Shown here: positions 21,901 through 33,800 of the stretch, piece by piece
Position numbering within the stretch: position 1 is the first letter of the stretch
Layout: every line of letters begins with the position of its first letter
From: Takakia lepidozioides
Taxonomy: Eukaryota; Streptophyta; Takakiopsida; Takakiales; Takakiaceae
Assembly (NCBI GenBank): GCA_030704615.1
Contig: CM060734.1
Coordinates: forward strand, 56,436,042 to 56,500,041
DNA: 64,000 nucleotides
Direction: 5' to 3'
The notes under the pieces: generated by a model
What the model saw: the letters and a program-made list of their open reading frames with translations, nothing else
What the model was told of the DNA's origin: nothing
Databases searched by the model: none
Made by a program: the position numbers and the translations under genes

Positions 21901-23462
21901 AAGACACAATTCACGGTCCATTGCCGATTTGCAGTCGTGTTGTAGGGCAGCGAGAGTGAGTGGGCAGTTGCTGAAACTCTCCTACTTGTGCTGTGTTGCA
22001 GCTACCTATTGGGCCAGCCCCAGCTGCAAGAGAGCGAGGGCGGTACGAAATAGACATGGCCTTTCATCCATATACAGCAGTGGCTCTCTACGAACACCAG
22101 GTCCATTTTCTCTTCCTTCTCTACTACACTCACCAGAGTACATGAAGGAAGCACTTAAACTACAGATTGCGTCTGATTAATTTTGTGCATAGTGCAACAC
22201 TCATGTTGTGTTTGAATTTTGATTGGAGTTCCTTGAATTTTTTTTCCTTGTCAAAGAAGGCTGCTAAGCGGATGCGCATTGAGGAGCACCAAGGGGATCA
22301 GCAGAGGGGCTCTCCTGTTCCTGTAAGTGACAGTTTTTGTTTTCCATCACCCCATTGAATGGAGTGGTTGATGTATACGTTTTACTCTCATTACCCCACG
22401 TTCATCTGTTGCTCCAATATCTCTGGTGGCTCTGGGCAAGCTATGCGGACAGCACACGTCAGAGATGCTTTTTTACCCAGGAGACATGGTGGGCCCACAT
22501 ATCTGAAGCACTTGGAAGTCTGTTGTGGAAATCTCTTCTGAAAACAAAAGAAGGGTCCAATATGCTCTTTGTGCCTCCCTGTTTCACTTATGTCTATGGG
22601 AGCATCCCATCTGTTTAATTTTAATAATTGGTGTGCACCATAGCTGCCCCATCCCCTGTGATGGCTTAGCATCCCGGTCGTGTGCGATGCAGTTCTATTG
22701 TGGGGAGCATGGTGTTTCTCTGTATCCTGGATCACCTCCCCCTCCTCCGATTCTGAAGCCCCTATTGCAAACCATTCATGGTGAGGTCTATCTCTGAACA
22801 CATTGCTGTATGCAGTAAAACTAAACATATTACAGCTTATGTTTTGTTTGTAATAAAATTGACGCAATCATTGGATAATCTTGAAGGATGCATTGATACA
22901 AGGCACTGTGGTCAGATCAGGATAAATTGCCAGTTTGCCGAGATTTTCTTCACAGCAAGTGCTCTCGAGATACGGCTTGCAGATATGTGCATCCTGAGGT
23001 TCACACGCAGGTGGTTGCCCAACATTCTCATGACCTCTTCCATTTTTGTCTGCAAGCCCCAATTCATTTTTCCTGTCAATTTGAGCTTTGCATCTCTGTA
23101 AGTAGAGCTGTAGTCTTTGGAAACCAGAGCTAAGTTGTCATGGTATGGTTCTGGCAGTTTGCCTTATGCATCATATGGGAAAGAACTGAGCATGACGTAT
23201 CTGCAGCATATGGTTGTAATCTTGGCTTTTTTTCTGGGGGCAGGTTGTTGACAACCATGTGACCTTGTGCCGTGACTCTCTTCGAGGAAAATGCAAGCGA
23301 GATCATTGTCGGTTTTATCATCCGCCATCGAGGAGTGCGTCTTCACTCCAGGAGAATGGTGACCAAGCTGCCAATGTAGGCTCCTCTCCATTGTCAGACA
23401 CTGCACCAATCGTCACTAGCTCCGTAACTATGTCCCCAGAAGCCAATGTTGGCTCAGCTTGA
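18961..23462 (+). CDS. Muscleblind-like RNA-binding protein with six CCCH zinc fingers, nine exons
   Basis: Exons read from GT/AG borders and frame: 18961-19127, 19994-20084, 21545-21643, 21809-21898, 22002-22100, 22257-22322, 22693-22780, 22934-23010, 23244-23462. They give 331 residues. Six fingers occur as three pairs: Cys28/36/43/His47; Cys62/70/76/His80; Cys88/96/103/His107; Cys121/129/134/His138; Cys235/243/249/His253; Cys268/276/281/His285. Spacings are C-x7-C-x4-6-C-x3-H, as in animal MBNL. Finger 2 reads VTVCFDSLRDRC...HPPPHI, very close to MBNL. After finger pair 2 comes KAAKRMRIEE, a basic stretch where MBNL also has a nuclear-localisation-like KRP motif. MBNL proteins bind YGCY-type RNA and regulate splicing and localisation; the same role here is inference. 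An Arg/Asp-rich N-terminus precedes finger 1. Exons 6 and 7 are less certain because they lack a conserved domain, and the gene could have further 5' exons. Confidence 0.8.
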
Positions 23463-23860
23463 GTTCTGGGTAAGTTCTCTGTTCCCTTCTTTGGTTTCTA
23501 TGCTGAGGGTTGGTCATTGTCATTGAGGAAGGCATGTTCAGCATAGCTTCTTGCATCAAAGGTATCCTCTGTGGGCATGAATGCATGCCTCAGTGGTAAG
23601 TGGGGAAAGTGATCAATTGTTGAGCTTTTGAGGTCCATCCCTGGTGGAAACACCTGCAATGTCATGTAGTACAAATGCAGTGTGCTGTGGTGTAAAATGG
23701 AGTGGAGCGTAATTTGTGCATGCTTGACTGACATACTGTTGCAGCAGGGCTGCAAACCCACGGTCCTGCCGTACCATATGTGATGTTAGTGGTGGAATAA
23801 ATCTGTTTGGATGTGATAGAAAAATTTAACTGAAGAAGAGAGGGGACATAAAAGAAGGAT
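23463..23860. other. 3' flank of the muscleblind-like gene
   Basis: Presumed 3' UTR and spacer; no coding domain or clear poly(A) signal assigned. Confidence 0.35.
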
Positions 23861-23864
23861 CTTC

Positions 23865-24850
23865 ATAACATCAATGAAATGCTCTAAGAGCTTGTGCGAC
23901 AAGCACCTGAAACCCTGGCCTTGATCGCTGCATGAATATGGAGCACCTAGTGAAGGTAAACAGCCAAGCATTTCTAGTCTTCGAAACTGAAAATTTCCTC
24001 TGCCATTGATGAGCAATCTCCAACGCAGCGAGAGGAACGGATGAAACAAAGTTCACTGAATCCCACTGGGTCTGCAAAACAGTAGAACTTTGCCCAGTTC
24101 ATGCATATAGGAAAGAAACAAGTATGTTATTTGCAATGCCCAAAGGCCCCAAATTGATGTCCATGGAAAGCTCAAGCGCTTGTGGGAGAGGAGTGCCACA
24201 AAACACACGGGCACCAAACCAACCCTACATCTCTGCCAGGGATGAGTAACCAGTGGAAAGACAGTAGAGAATGTACTCATAAGACGTTGTTGCTGTAGCC
24301 TTGTGGCCATTGACCCCACACCCAGTTTGTGCGGAACACAAAGGGACAGAAACTACAAAGTTTGTCAGGGGCCGACGCCAGTAGTATGACTTAGCTTGAA
24401 ACAAACAACTGATCCAAGTTTTCCAGATATCCTCTAGAAATCCCTTCACACACACATCAATCTGCTGTATGTGATTTGTCCAACAACTAGATCCCAAAAA
24501 GACAGTAGAGAATGTACTCATAAGACATTGTTTTTGTAGCCTTGTGGTCATTGAAAGACAGTAGAGAGTGGGGGAATGGAAGTAGGAACTTTGTTTTGTG
24601 ACCACCGCGGGCCAGAGAGCCTATGAGACACAGTAGAATGGCAAGATAAAGTCAAAAGAGCTCATCAAATAGTCAAGAAAGTGCCCCCAATAGTTGAGAG
24701 AAAACCTCCACAGGAGGCTCAGAAAGAGGGGACAGTAGGGAGGATGACAGGAGGGATGAATGAAATGTTACTTTACAACATGCACGGAAAGTTCAAAGAG
24801 CTTACGTGCGGCCTAGAGTGCTTAAGGAACTTTGAAAGTAGTAGAAAATC
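23865..24850 (-). mobile_element. Cluster of LINE 3'-end relics
   Basis: Bases 23865-24070 and 24735-24830 match the 3' end of the LINE at 28480-30300: both have (A)ATGAATGAAATG followed by the ...GCTTTATAACGTCCGCGGAAAG-type stretch and AGAGCTTA. Between them, AATGTACTCATAAGACG...CCTTGTGGCCATTGACCCC occurs twice (24270 and 24508). The pieces are too decayed for reading frames. Confidence 0.55.
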
Positions 24851-27833
24851 AGGCCCCATTGCCTGCATGAAGATGTAGCAAATGTGACTGTTTTTTTCCC
24901 CCACAAAAAGGATAAACTGCCTCTTAAGAGAGTCTCCCTCATTGCTTTTGCATTCATTGTATATTGCTTACAGCAATTGGTGTTTGACTAAGCCTGAGCA
25001 GAAAGATGGTAGGGTCATTTAAACACAGTGCTTTTCAGCTTCAGTGGGTAGAGCTCCGTGGATACTCTCAAGCGGTTCTTTTGTTGCCAAGCACATTTTT
25101 CGCATCGTCTGTAGTGATGATACTGCTGGCTAAGCACGGGAAAGAGAAGGCCATCTCAAAAGCTAGATTATTGGTACCCAAGAATTTCGACAAAGAGAGA
25201 CTTGGATACACTGTTTATCAACAATGCTATAATTTGCATGGCTTGGCGGGTCTACCACTTGCAGTGGTGTCAACCAGCCAGCTCATGATCTAAGGTAGAT
25301 TATTTCGATGCTCTATTAGGTGATATGTTGGTAGCCAGCCTGTAGTTCAAAGATTGGCAATGCAAAAGTAGGCAGACCTTATGTGGAGGGAGATACAATG
25401 TGCTTTACTGGAAAAACAGATTTAGGGTGTGCTCCACAAATATGAAGCAATTTGGCAATGTAGCTTTGTGCATCATGTTTAACTGGTGCTATGCAAGAGG
25501 TGGAGTAATATGCCTGCAGACATTGTGGGTTTGAAGAATAGGTGGGTAAGAGACATTGTTCAGGTAAGTTCATATGCGGTTTGGAAACAGGTACATGCCA
25601 AAGTGATGTAGCCAACACGAGTAGAGTAGCAACTTATGGTTCTTGTATTCATTTTAGAACAACTCTGTCTTAATCTTCGCAGTCTCACCTTTCGGGGACC
25701 TCTCCTACTGTTGCTCTATCACCAGTGCTGTGAACAACTTTTTCTTTTTTGTCAATTTCAGGCTGCACTGCACTAACATGTGGTCTTCTACCCAAAAGTT
25801 TGTGTCAGAAGTTGACTGGTCACGCACAGGTTGTGGTGGTTTAGTCCACATTACTCATTAGACAGTTTTCACCAAGCAAATCTTGGCATTTCAGAGGGTT
25901 GGTGCCAACCCCTGTTCATTTTGTGCTTGCAGAACTGTCTTGTGCACTTGCTCAATAACAAGTGACTCCAAATTAGGAAACATGATGGAGGATCAAATAG
26001 ATTGCATGAGCTGACTGTGTAACTAATATGGATTGTAAGGTGCAATGTCGTGTTGTCCAGACATCCTTTCCTTAACAAACGTCCCGTCACATCCAATTTC
26101 AAGACGTAATGTCAACCGTAATGTCACACCACTTTGAAGGACATTTGGTCTTCACAAACCTATTACTAATCGTGAACATGGAGGGTCTGGGCAATGCAGG
26201 ATGTCACGCAGAGACTACCTGGATCTGTGGTGGGGCATTACGGCTGGCTGCAATACCAGTTGGTCTCTTTCACCTTACATGAAACAACATATACAGTAGT
26301 GAATAGAAATTGTGAGAGAGGCGACCAGAAAATCTCTGCAAGACACTAAAGCAGGAAAGGAAATGTGATGCAATTACAGTTTCTAAGCAGTAGATGGGAG
26401 AGAGCCTAAATAGAGCGATACACAGGGGGTAGAGTGTAACTCACCTTCATCCCAGCTCCATCACTTTATCAAATGCCAAATATCGTAGATATTTGTTTGA
26501 ATCAGGTCACATTTTCAGTCCTATGCTTAAACCGTTTTCTCAAAGAAAGATTCATAATCAAGCAGGATGTTGCGGTCAACCAAAGGAAAGAACAAGATAC
26601 TAAGATAAAAGCAAGCGTTGTTCGATGCCTTTATGTGCAGCTATGAACTTGGCTCTGTAGGTAGAAACCTATAATTCTGTGATCAGCAGCCCTTTTCTTT
26701 TACAACAGGAACATTCGCCAATTCAGACAGAAATGTTACTATCCATATTTGCCACGAAGATAGCCATCTAGCATATGCCATCTATTTCATTATGAAAATT
26801 CAGGTTACAAATCCCTTGCTCTGAACAATCTCTATTTCATGTCCATTTCGGTGGACACAAAAGCCGTCTGAACTCTGAACTTCCTCTGTATTCATGTCCA
26901 CTTCAGGGGACACAATATTCATGTAAGACAAGAGTAAGCCCACCAAGCTTGAGCGATGTGCTTTCTAGCACAGTCACAAATTCAAGTAGCTCTTTTTTGC
27001 TACTACAAATAATGAGGTGAACACCCAGACCAGCTCTCAACTTTCCTAGCATGCTGTGCTGGAAACTTTATGAGCCTTGAAAATCGATCGCCGATAAGAC
27101 GTGAAGCCAACATCACCTCCATGGTGAAGCTTGGCTACCATGGAAAAACCCTGTCAATAATGTGCACTTAGACATCTCTACCACTTCCCCTCAACTTCCT
27201 TCCTCTCTACTTCCACACAGCTGGATACAATGTGGCATGGCTGACATATCACCACTGAAAAGGTTGTACCTCTCGCATATCCACCAGAGAGCATTGGGCC
27301 CAGCCAGCATAAACCACTTGCTGTGCACCATCCAACAGTCCAGGGTACCGTGGCAACTCAACTGCAGTGTCTACTCCAGTTCACTTCACTGCTGCTGTTC
27401 CTTCGATTCTTACATGCCATACTGCCAGCACCATCCAGAACTAGCCCAGGCGCCTTACCAACCAGTAAGGCCCCAACCCAAGTGATTTGCAGTAGTTGCC
27501 AAGTATCTTGACACTAGTGCTGCTGCACATGGGAGAACTTAAAAGGGAGGGTAGAATCTACGTAAAAAGCGCCCAGGCACCACCCCGGTAGCCTGTGTAG
27601 CTGGAAGAAGGTCTGGAGAACCTGCAAACCATGCTACATAAAGTGTACATAAGCTAAATGATGTTTTGGGTGTTTTGTCTGCCATAGCAACAAGCTTGTT
27701 CGGACAGCCACACAGGAATGAGACAATGCACATTCCGGTGCGCAGCGGGGGGGTTGTTTGACAGAGGCACATCCATGCTAAACAGAGTTGGAAAACTTCT
27801 CATCTAGAAATAAACCTATGCTGGTAAGTCATG
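24851..27833. other. Spacer downstream of transportin-1
   Basis: No convincing gene on either strand; the short frames are isolated and without domains. The part next to 27834 should hold the transportin 3' UTR. Confidence 0.4.
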
Positions 27834-30800
27834 TCAAAGGCCGTATTTCTTCATCAACTTGTCACGCAGTGACACCTCCAGGGCTGACATATACTGCTCC
27901 CATGTACCAGTTGCTGCCAGCATCTGCGATTACAACTCGCTTTCAGCCCCCCTCTTCCTATCCATATACAAAGGTAACTACTACCAGATCGACTTGAGGA
28001 ACTCAGCATGGAATAGTTTAAAAAGGTTGACAGTAAAGAGCTTTAGTGCTCGAGTATACATCTACCTGCTTGTATCCATGTAGAACTTGAGCAATATCTG
28101 CACGAAGCTCTGCACTGCGAATCTCCTGTGAAATAAGCCGTCACATCTATAGCTGTCAGCCGCTGCATGCAATATTACCAACCTTCCTATGCACCCTTGT
28201 AAACCAAGAGAAGAGAAAAGAAGCACTTGACCACCAAAAATGACAACTCACTGACATCAACATATTCACTACTGGAGGTGACAGCAAACCTGTAAGGAGA
28301 TGCCTTTCCCAACACCACAGGTACTTACATGCCAACTGCCAATAGCTTCGCACATGGGCACAAAAGCATTCACAGCACCACCTGGATTCAACCGCACCTG
28401 CAATTCAACATTCAAATGATACAAGCTCTTCAGAACAGATGTGAAATGAAATGAATGAAATGAATGAAATGGTGCTTTATAACGTCCGCGGAAAGCTCGT
28501 AGAGCTTATGGGACAAAATGGAAGAAAACATGAAAACAAATCCAGAAACCACAATTAATGTTCTAGCGATTGTCTAAGGGTGAAGGCCTCGTGTAGGTAG
28601 GCTGCCAAGCATTTTTGATCAGTGAGAGTTTGGGTTCCACTGAATAAACAGTGGAATCTCCCACGGATCTCGTAGTATAGAGGGCAGTAGAAGAAGAAGT
28701 GTTCTTCAGTTTCAATTTCCTTGCTGCGCCCTATGCAAGCTGGACATAGGCGGTCCTCCCGTTGCAGGTTTTCCCATCTGCCAGTCTCTATCTGTAGGTT
28801 GTGGGAACCCACCCTGAACCGCCCCAATGCCCTCAAGAGGGAAGGAGATAAGGGTGCTGAAAGGTATTTTGGTCTCAAGATTCTATCATCGCGGAGCACC
28901 AAGAATGTCTCTCGATAGAAATGGAGCTTTGTCGTGAGATTGGGTAGCATCCAAGTTCTCTTGACATGTAATTCCATAAGCTCTCTCCGAATGAGTCTGT
29001 TGCGGTCATGTCTGGATGTGATGTCCACCTCATCTGGGTTCATTGGTAATAGGAAAGCAGTAGAAAGTCCGTTACGTTGAAATAAACTGTCCACTCAAGC
29101 ATACCAGGAGTTCCTGAAACCTGCAGCTTTGAGCCTCATAGATGTTGTGAGGGCCCTAGCCACTAGCCCTTTGGGTGGAAGGGCCTGCAATCTATGGAGA
29201 AAGATTGTAAGCCTGAAGAGGGCCTCGGATTGCAATGGTACACATGCGAACTCTGCACCTAGGATCTGAGATGGAGTTGTGCTCCTGGCGCCAAGCATTG
29301 CTTGGAGAAAAGATGACTGTAATGGTTCCAAATTCTTTTCCCACCAGGAGACAGGGACACCAGGTGCCCAGAACTCACAACCATAGATGGTAGCAGGGCT
29401 GACGACGGTGTCAAACAGCCACTTTTCGGTCGGGGGATGCCGCAGATGTATTTGCTTGCATTTGGCCTGAAGGCGGACGGAGGCCGCCTTACCTTTAGTC
29501 AACCTGTCCAAGGCAGTGGCTGCAAAGTGAAACTTGGGGGAGTGGATAACCAGACCTAGGTACCGGTATGATTTCACAATCTCAATTTCCTGCTGGTTGA
29601 AGATGAATCTACGATCAGCCTGGCCATTGAAGACCGTGATCTTGGTCTTGCTAAGATTGACCTGCATCCCATAGTCTTTGCAGAACTGTTCCAAAATTTT
29701 GAGATGGCGTTGCAGAAAGACCAGGGATTGTGCCAAAAGGGCAACATCATCAGCATAGATGAGATCTGATTGGGTTGGTCCCCCATCCAATGGGACCCCA
29801 ACCCCATGGTTTTTTGATATGTAATTCTCCAAGGCGTCAATGTAGATCCCGAACAGGGTAGGTGAAAGGGGGCAGCCCTGTTTGACTCCAATGTTGCTGT
29901 GGATCTCGGCTGAGAATTCACCAGCGACGTTGACCATGCCAGTGACAATCTCATACATAGAAGAGATGGCACAAAGGATGTCTGGAGGGACTTCCACTCT
30001 ATGGAGCCGTTGGAAGAGAAGGTCCCGAGGAACTGAATCAAAGGCTTTGTGAAAGTCCACGAAGCAAACATAGACCATTCTTTTGTCATAGCGTGCACTT
30101 TCCACCATAACTTGAAGAGTGAAGATGTGGTCAATAGTGGATCGGTTTCGACGGAAACCAGCCTGTCCCTCAGCACGAATGCGAGAGTGCTCAGCCCAAT
30201 CATCCAGTTCCATGGCCACTACTGCCCCAAACAGTTTAGCAAGTAATGAGGACACCATGATAGTACGATAGTTTGAAGAGATGATGTAAAGCTGCTGAAG
30301 TGAACCAACTACTAGACAGGTCTCAGGACCACACTACAAGCTATCATTTGAGAGGCTACAAAATGACGACTCAGAGGAGACAAACATAACTATCCTGTCA
30401 ATGCAATTGGCTAATCTGGCCAGACCAACAACATATATAGCCCCTCCTACTAAATTGAGTAGAACAAAGTTGTCCAGGTAGTTCCAGCTTTTTTCTGAGC
30501 CTTGCACTGCTTTAGATCAAGTTAGGACACTTCTCAAGCCAAAGGCTGACTCACAAGTGTAAACTCAACTAAACAGCTAGCTGCAAAAGAAATGTAAGAC
30601 GAGTTGAAAATAGGCACAAACCATTGCACAAAGCCCCCGAAATGCATCCTCCTTCTCAACATCATCACGTATCCTGCAAACAACATTCAACACATACATA
30701 TTCTAGCAACTTCAGGTTACGTATTAAATTATGCCAAGCAGAGCAGTCTCTCACACATATCTGAGAGGCAGGTAGAGCTGAAAGAGATCACTCTCATCTT

Positions 30801-33800
30801 GCTCTTCTGTAGTCGTAGTTAGCTATATTTGGACTGTGGTTTGCTGTTTTGTCAGCATTGTCACTGAATTGCAATGGGCTGCTCGGATCATGACATGGTT
30901 CCTATATAGACACTGGCTGCAACTGGCATGAGCTTCTGTTTTGACCTGATGACACGAACCATTTTGAAAAGATGTCTTAAGTATGCAATAGACAACAGGA
31001 CACGTGAGAGGCAATCAACATCAACTTTTAGCTGCTTACGTGCGGAGTGCAGAGCACCAAGGCTGCATAAAATGTTCCATGTGTGGAGCTACCAGCTCTG
31101 GGCACACCCATCCCAGCCTGCCCAGTGTAATGGCACTATTTTCCAGGAGCGACTTGTTTAATCCCTGCACAACCCACTTATTATCTTCATTCTCCTCAAC
31201 TTCTCTGCTTCGAAAAAGGTTGCTACCCAGTCGAAGAAACCTGTGTATGCAGAAAACTACAAAGAAATTGACACCCCTCTGACACAACACACCTAAGGTC
31301 AAGGAGGATGTCTGTAGTACCTCATTACTGGAGAGAATGGGAACCAGACATGAGATGACATTCATCACAATGGGGGATATCTCTTGTCTGACCTGCAATT
31401 CAATTTAGACGTTCAAATAAGATCAGTTCATCTAGAGTTTCAACTTGTTCAAGAAATACAAAAAGTGAGTAATAACAAATGAGCACATTCCAACTCATAA
31501 TGATCACTCTAAACACCTCGAGGCACCCGAAACAACATGGACCATAGAATTACCTTGACAGCCACTTCACCAATAGCCCAGCAGGCATTGTTGGCCACCG
31601 AAACGTTCTCCGTTGCCTCATGTCCCTGCTGTGCTCCCCACCCAACCTCCCTGCCCTTACCACCCATTGACTTCATGACAGACTTCAATCACCAACTTAA
31701 AAGTCACCAAAACAACTTCTGGTGAACAATAGGACCTACCAGTTGCTTGGCCGCCAGGCTTAAAAAATCTGCCAACCGAGGCTGCAAATGCACTGCACAT
31801 GCCTGCCCCCCACCACCCATTACCATGCCTTTGATTAGGTCAGCCAAAATCACTTTCTCCCCTGACAAGTCTTCCAGTCGAAAAGCACAGGAAAGGCTGA
31901 GAGTGGAGCAGGAGACAAACTTTGGCAAGATCACCCAAAAGTGCCAGGGCACTCTGGCGAACATCCGGGGCCTCATCAGCACAGCACTGCAGCAGCAGGT
32001 CACGCAAGTCACTTCGTGATACCTGCCCACCAATACAATACCACAGCCGTCTTCAACACCTACACCTGTCACAACTGCACACAAAAGAGAACATGGCATT
32101 TCCCAAAAGCTTGGCTGCATGGTCGGATTCCCTCAGCGACAGTCAAAGAAGCACAGGTGGCTTCATATACTGTGTGAGAGGTGATGGCTCTGATTATATT
32201 TCTCTAATATCACAAATATATAAACTCGAAACCAGACCTTGCTAAAACTCCAAAATTGAGGCACAGCTATATGTAGCAAAGACGGCAACCAGATACGAGA
32301 GGCAAAAAGGGACAGAGACGTACCAAGCTCTCAATGCTGCTGCCGAGCCCCTCTGCAAGGCCTGATAGCAGATCCAACGAGCACACAATGAATTCTTTGT
32401 CATAGTTTACACCAGCTCTTCCAGGGTCAGCCTGCATTTGTGAGCAACAACAACCCAGCAGCCTTTGTCAATCTCCCATCGCACCCACTTATCATACTTC
32501 TCCATCCATTCATACGGCAATGAACATCTAATGAGTATATTTTATGAATCTATGGCCACAAGGCAAACGTCTTACAAGTACATTGTATCAATATAGTGTT
32601 AAACTGGCCAAGTCTTGGCGGAAAAGGGTTGAAGAGCCTTTCAAGTATCTGAATATTAGTCCAGAAGAATTGACCCTACTGGATGAAGCTGACCTGGGGG
32701 GGTAGTGTCCAAAGCCATGTCTGATGCCCAAAGACTGTCCAATGAAAATGTAGTTCGGGATAAAACTTCCCTGAACTTGTTTCCAGTCTGTGACACGGGC
32801 GAGGCCCTTACCGATGATCTCAAGGGCCTACCTACCCTCGGCACTAGAGTGAAATTCAAACTCAGGGTGGAAAGCCTACCTTTGAACAATAAACAGATGC
32901 AGGAAGAGGAGATTGTAATTGCCGATGTGCAGGCAGCCTGAAAACATTATCCATTTTCTGATGCATTGTCCGGGATATTCTCACCAGAGAATGACCCTCT
33001 TCAGGACCATCAAGAACATTGTCACAGTACCTCTGTAACTTTCAAAATCTTGAGGCTGAGCCTAAAGCCCTGGCCTGTTGGAGTCATTGCTGGGCAGCTC
33101 ACACATAGCTAGTTGATGCTTGTGTGAAAGGCTTTCAAGATGATATCTGGAAAACTCAAACTAATTGTCTGCATCAAGGTAAGTTACACTACCGGAGTGA
33201 GCTTTTCACAAAGGTACTATCTGTTCTCTTGTGTTCCGCCCAAACTGGGCGGCGCGGGGTCTATGGCCACAAGGCTCTGGTAAACAACGTCTTGTGAGTA
33301 CATCCTATCAATTTAGTCAACAAAATTTGGACATATGGAGCAATGTAATGTAAAGAGCATGCAAGCCAGGAAAAGTTCTGTATGGCCTCCAACTGAAACT
33401 ACATTCTACCCCTTAACTTGCAGTGAATTTTTTGTGAACAAAAAAACTCTCACTTTATTGTAGGCATTCAAACAAAACATGTAGAAATTAAACAGAAGTC
33501 AAAGATGGAAGTCAGACACAGGAAGATGGCAACCACTTCGCATCACTACTGGGCAACCATTCTATCCAATGGAGTAGGTAAGATAGTGGGGAAACATGTC
33601 ATACCTTCGCAACCTCTTGTGTGCGAATAAGGTTGATACACCTAACAAACACAGGTTCAGCATACTGTGTAAACCCTGGGCCCAACGCCTGCCATCCCAT
33701 CCACCAATTTCAAGTCAGCTACATGTGCTTGCAACTACTACTCTATCTGCTTGTTTGGCAGGAAGTATTAGATGAACTAAGTAAAATGGTAGCAAAGACA

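Noticed and set aside
25006-25293. 95-codon plus-strand frame as a gene
   Set aside because: Isolated, no recognisable motif, surrounded by transposon relics.
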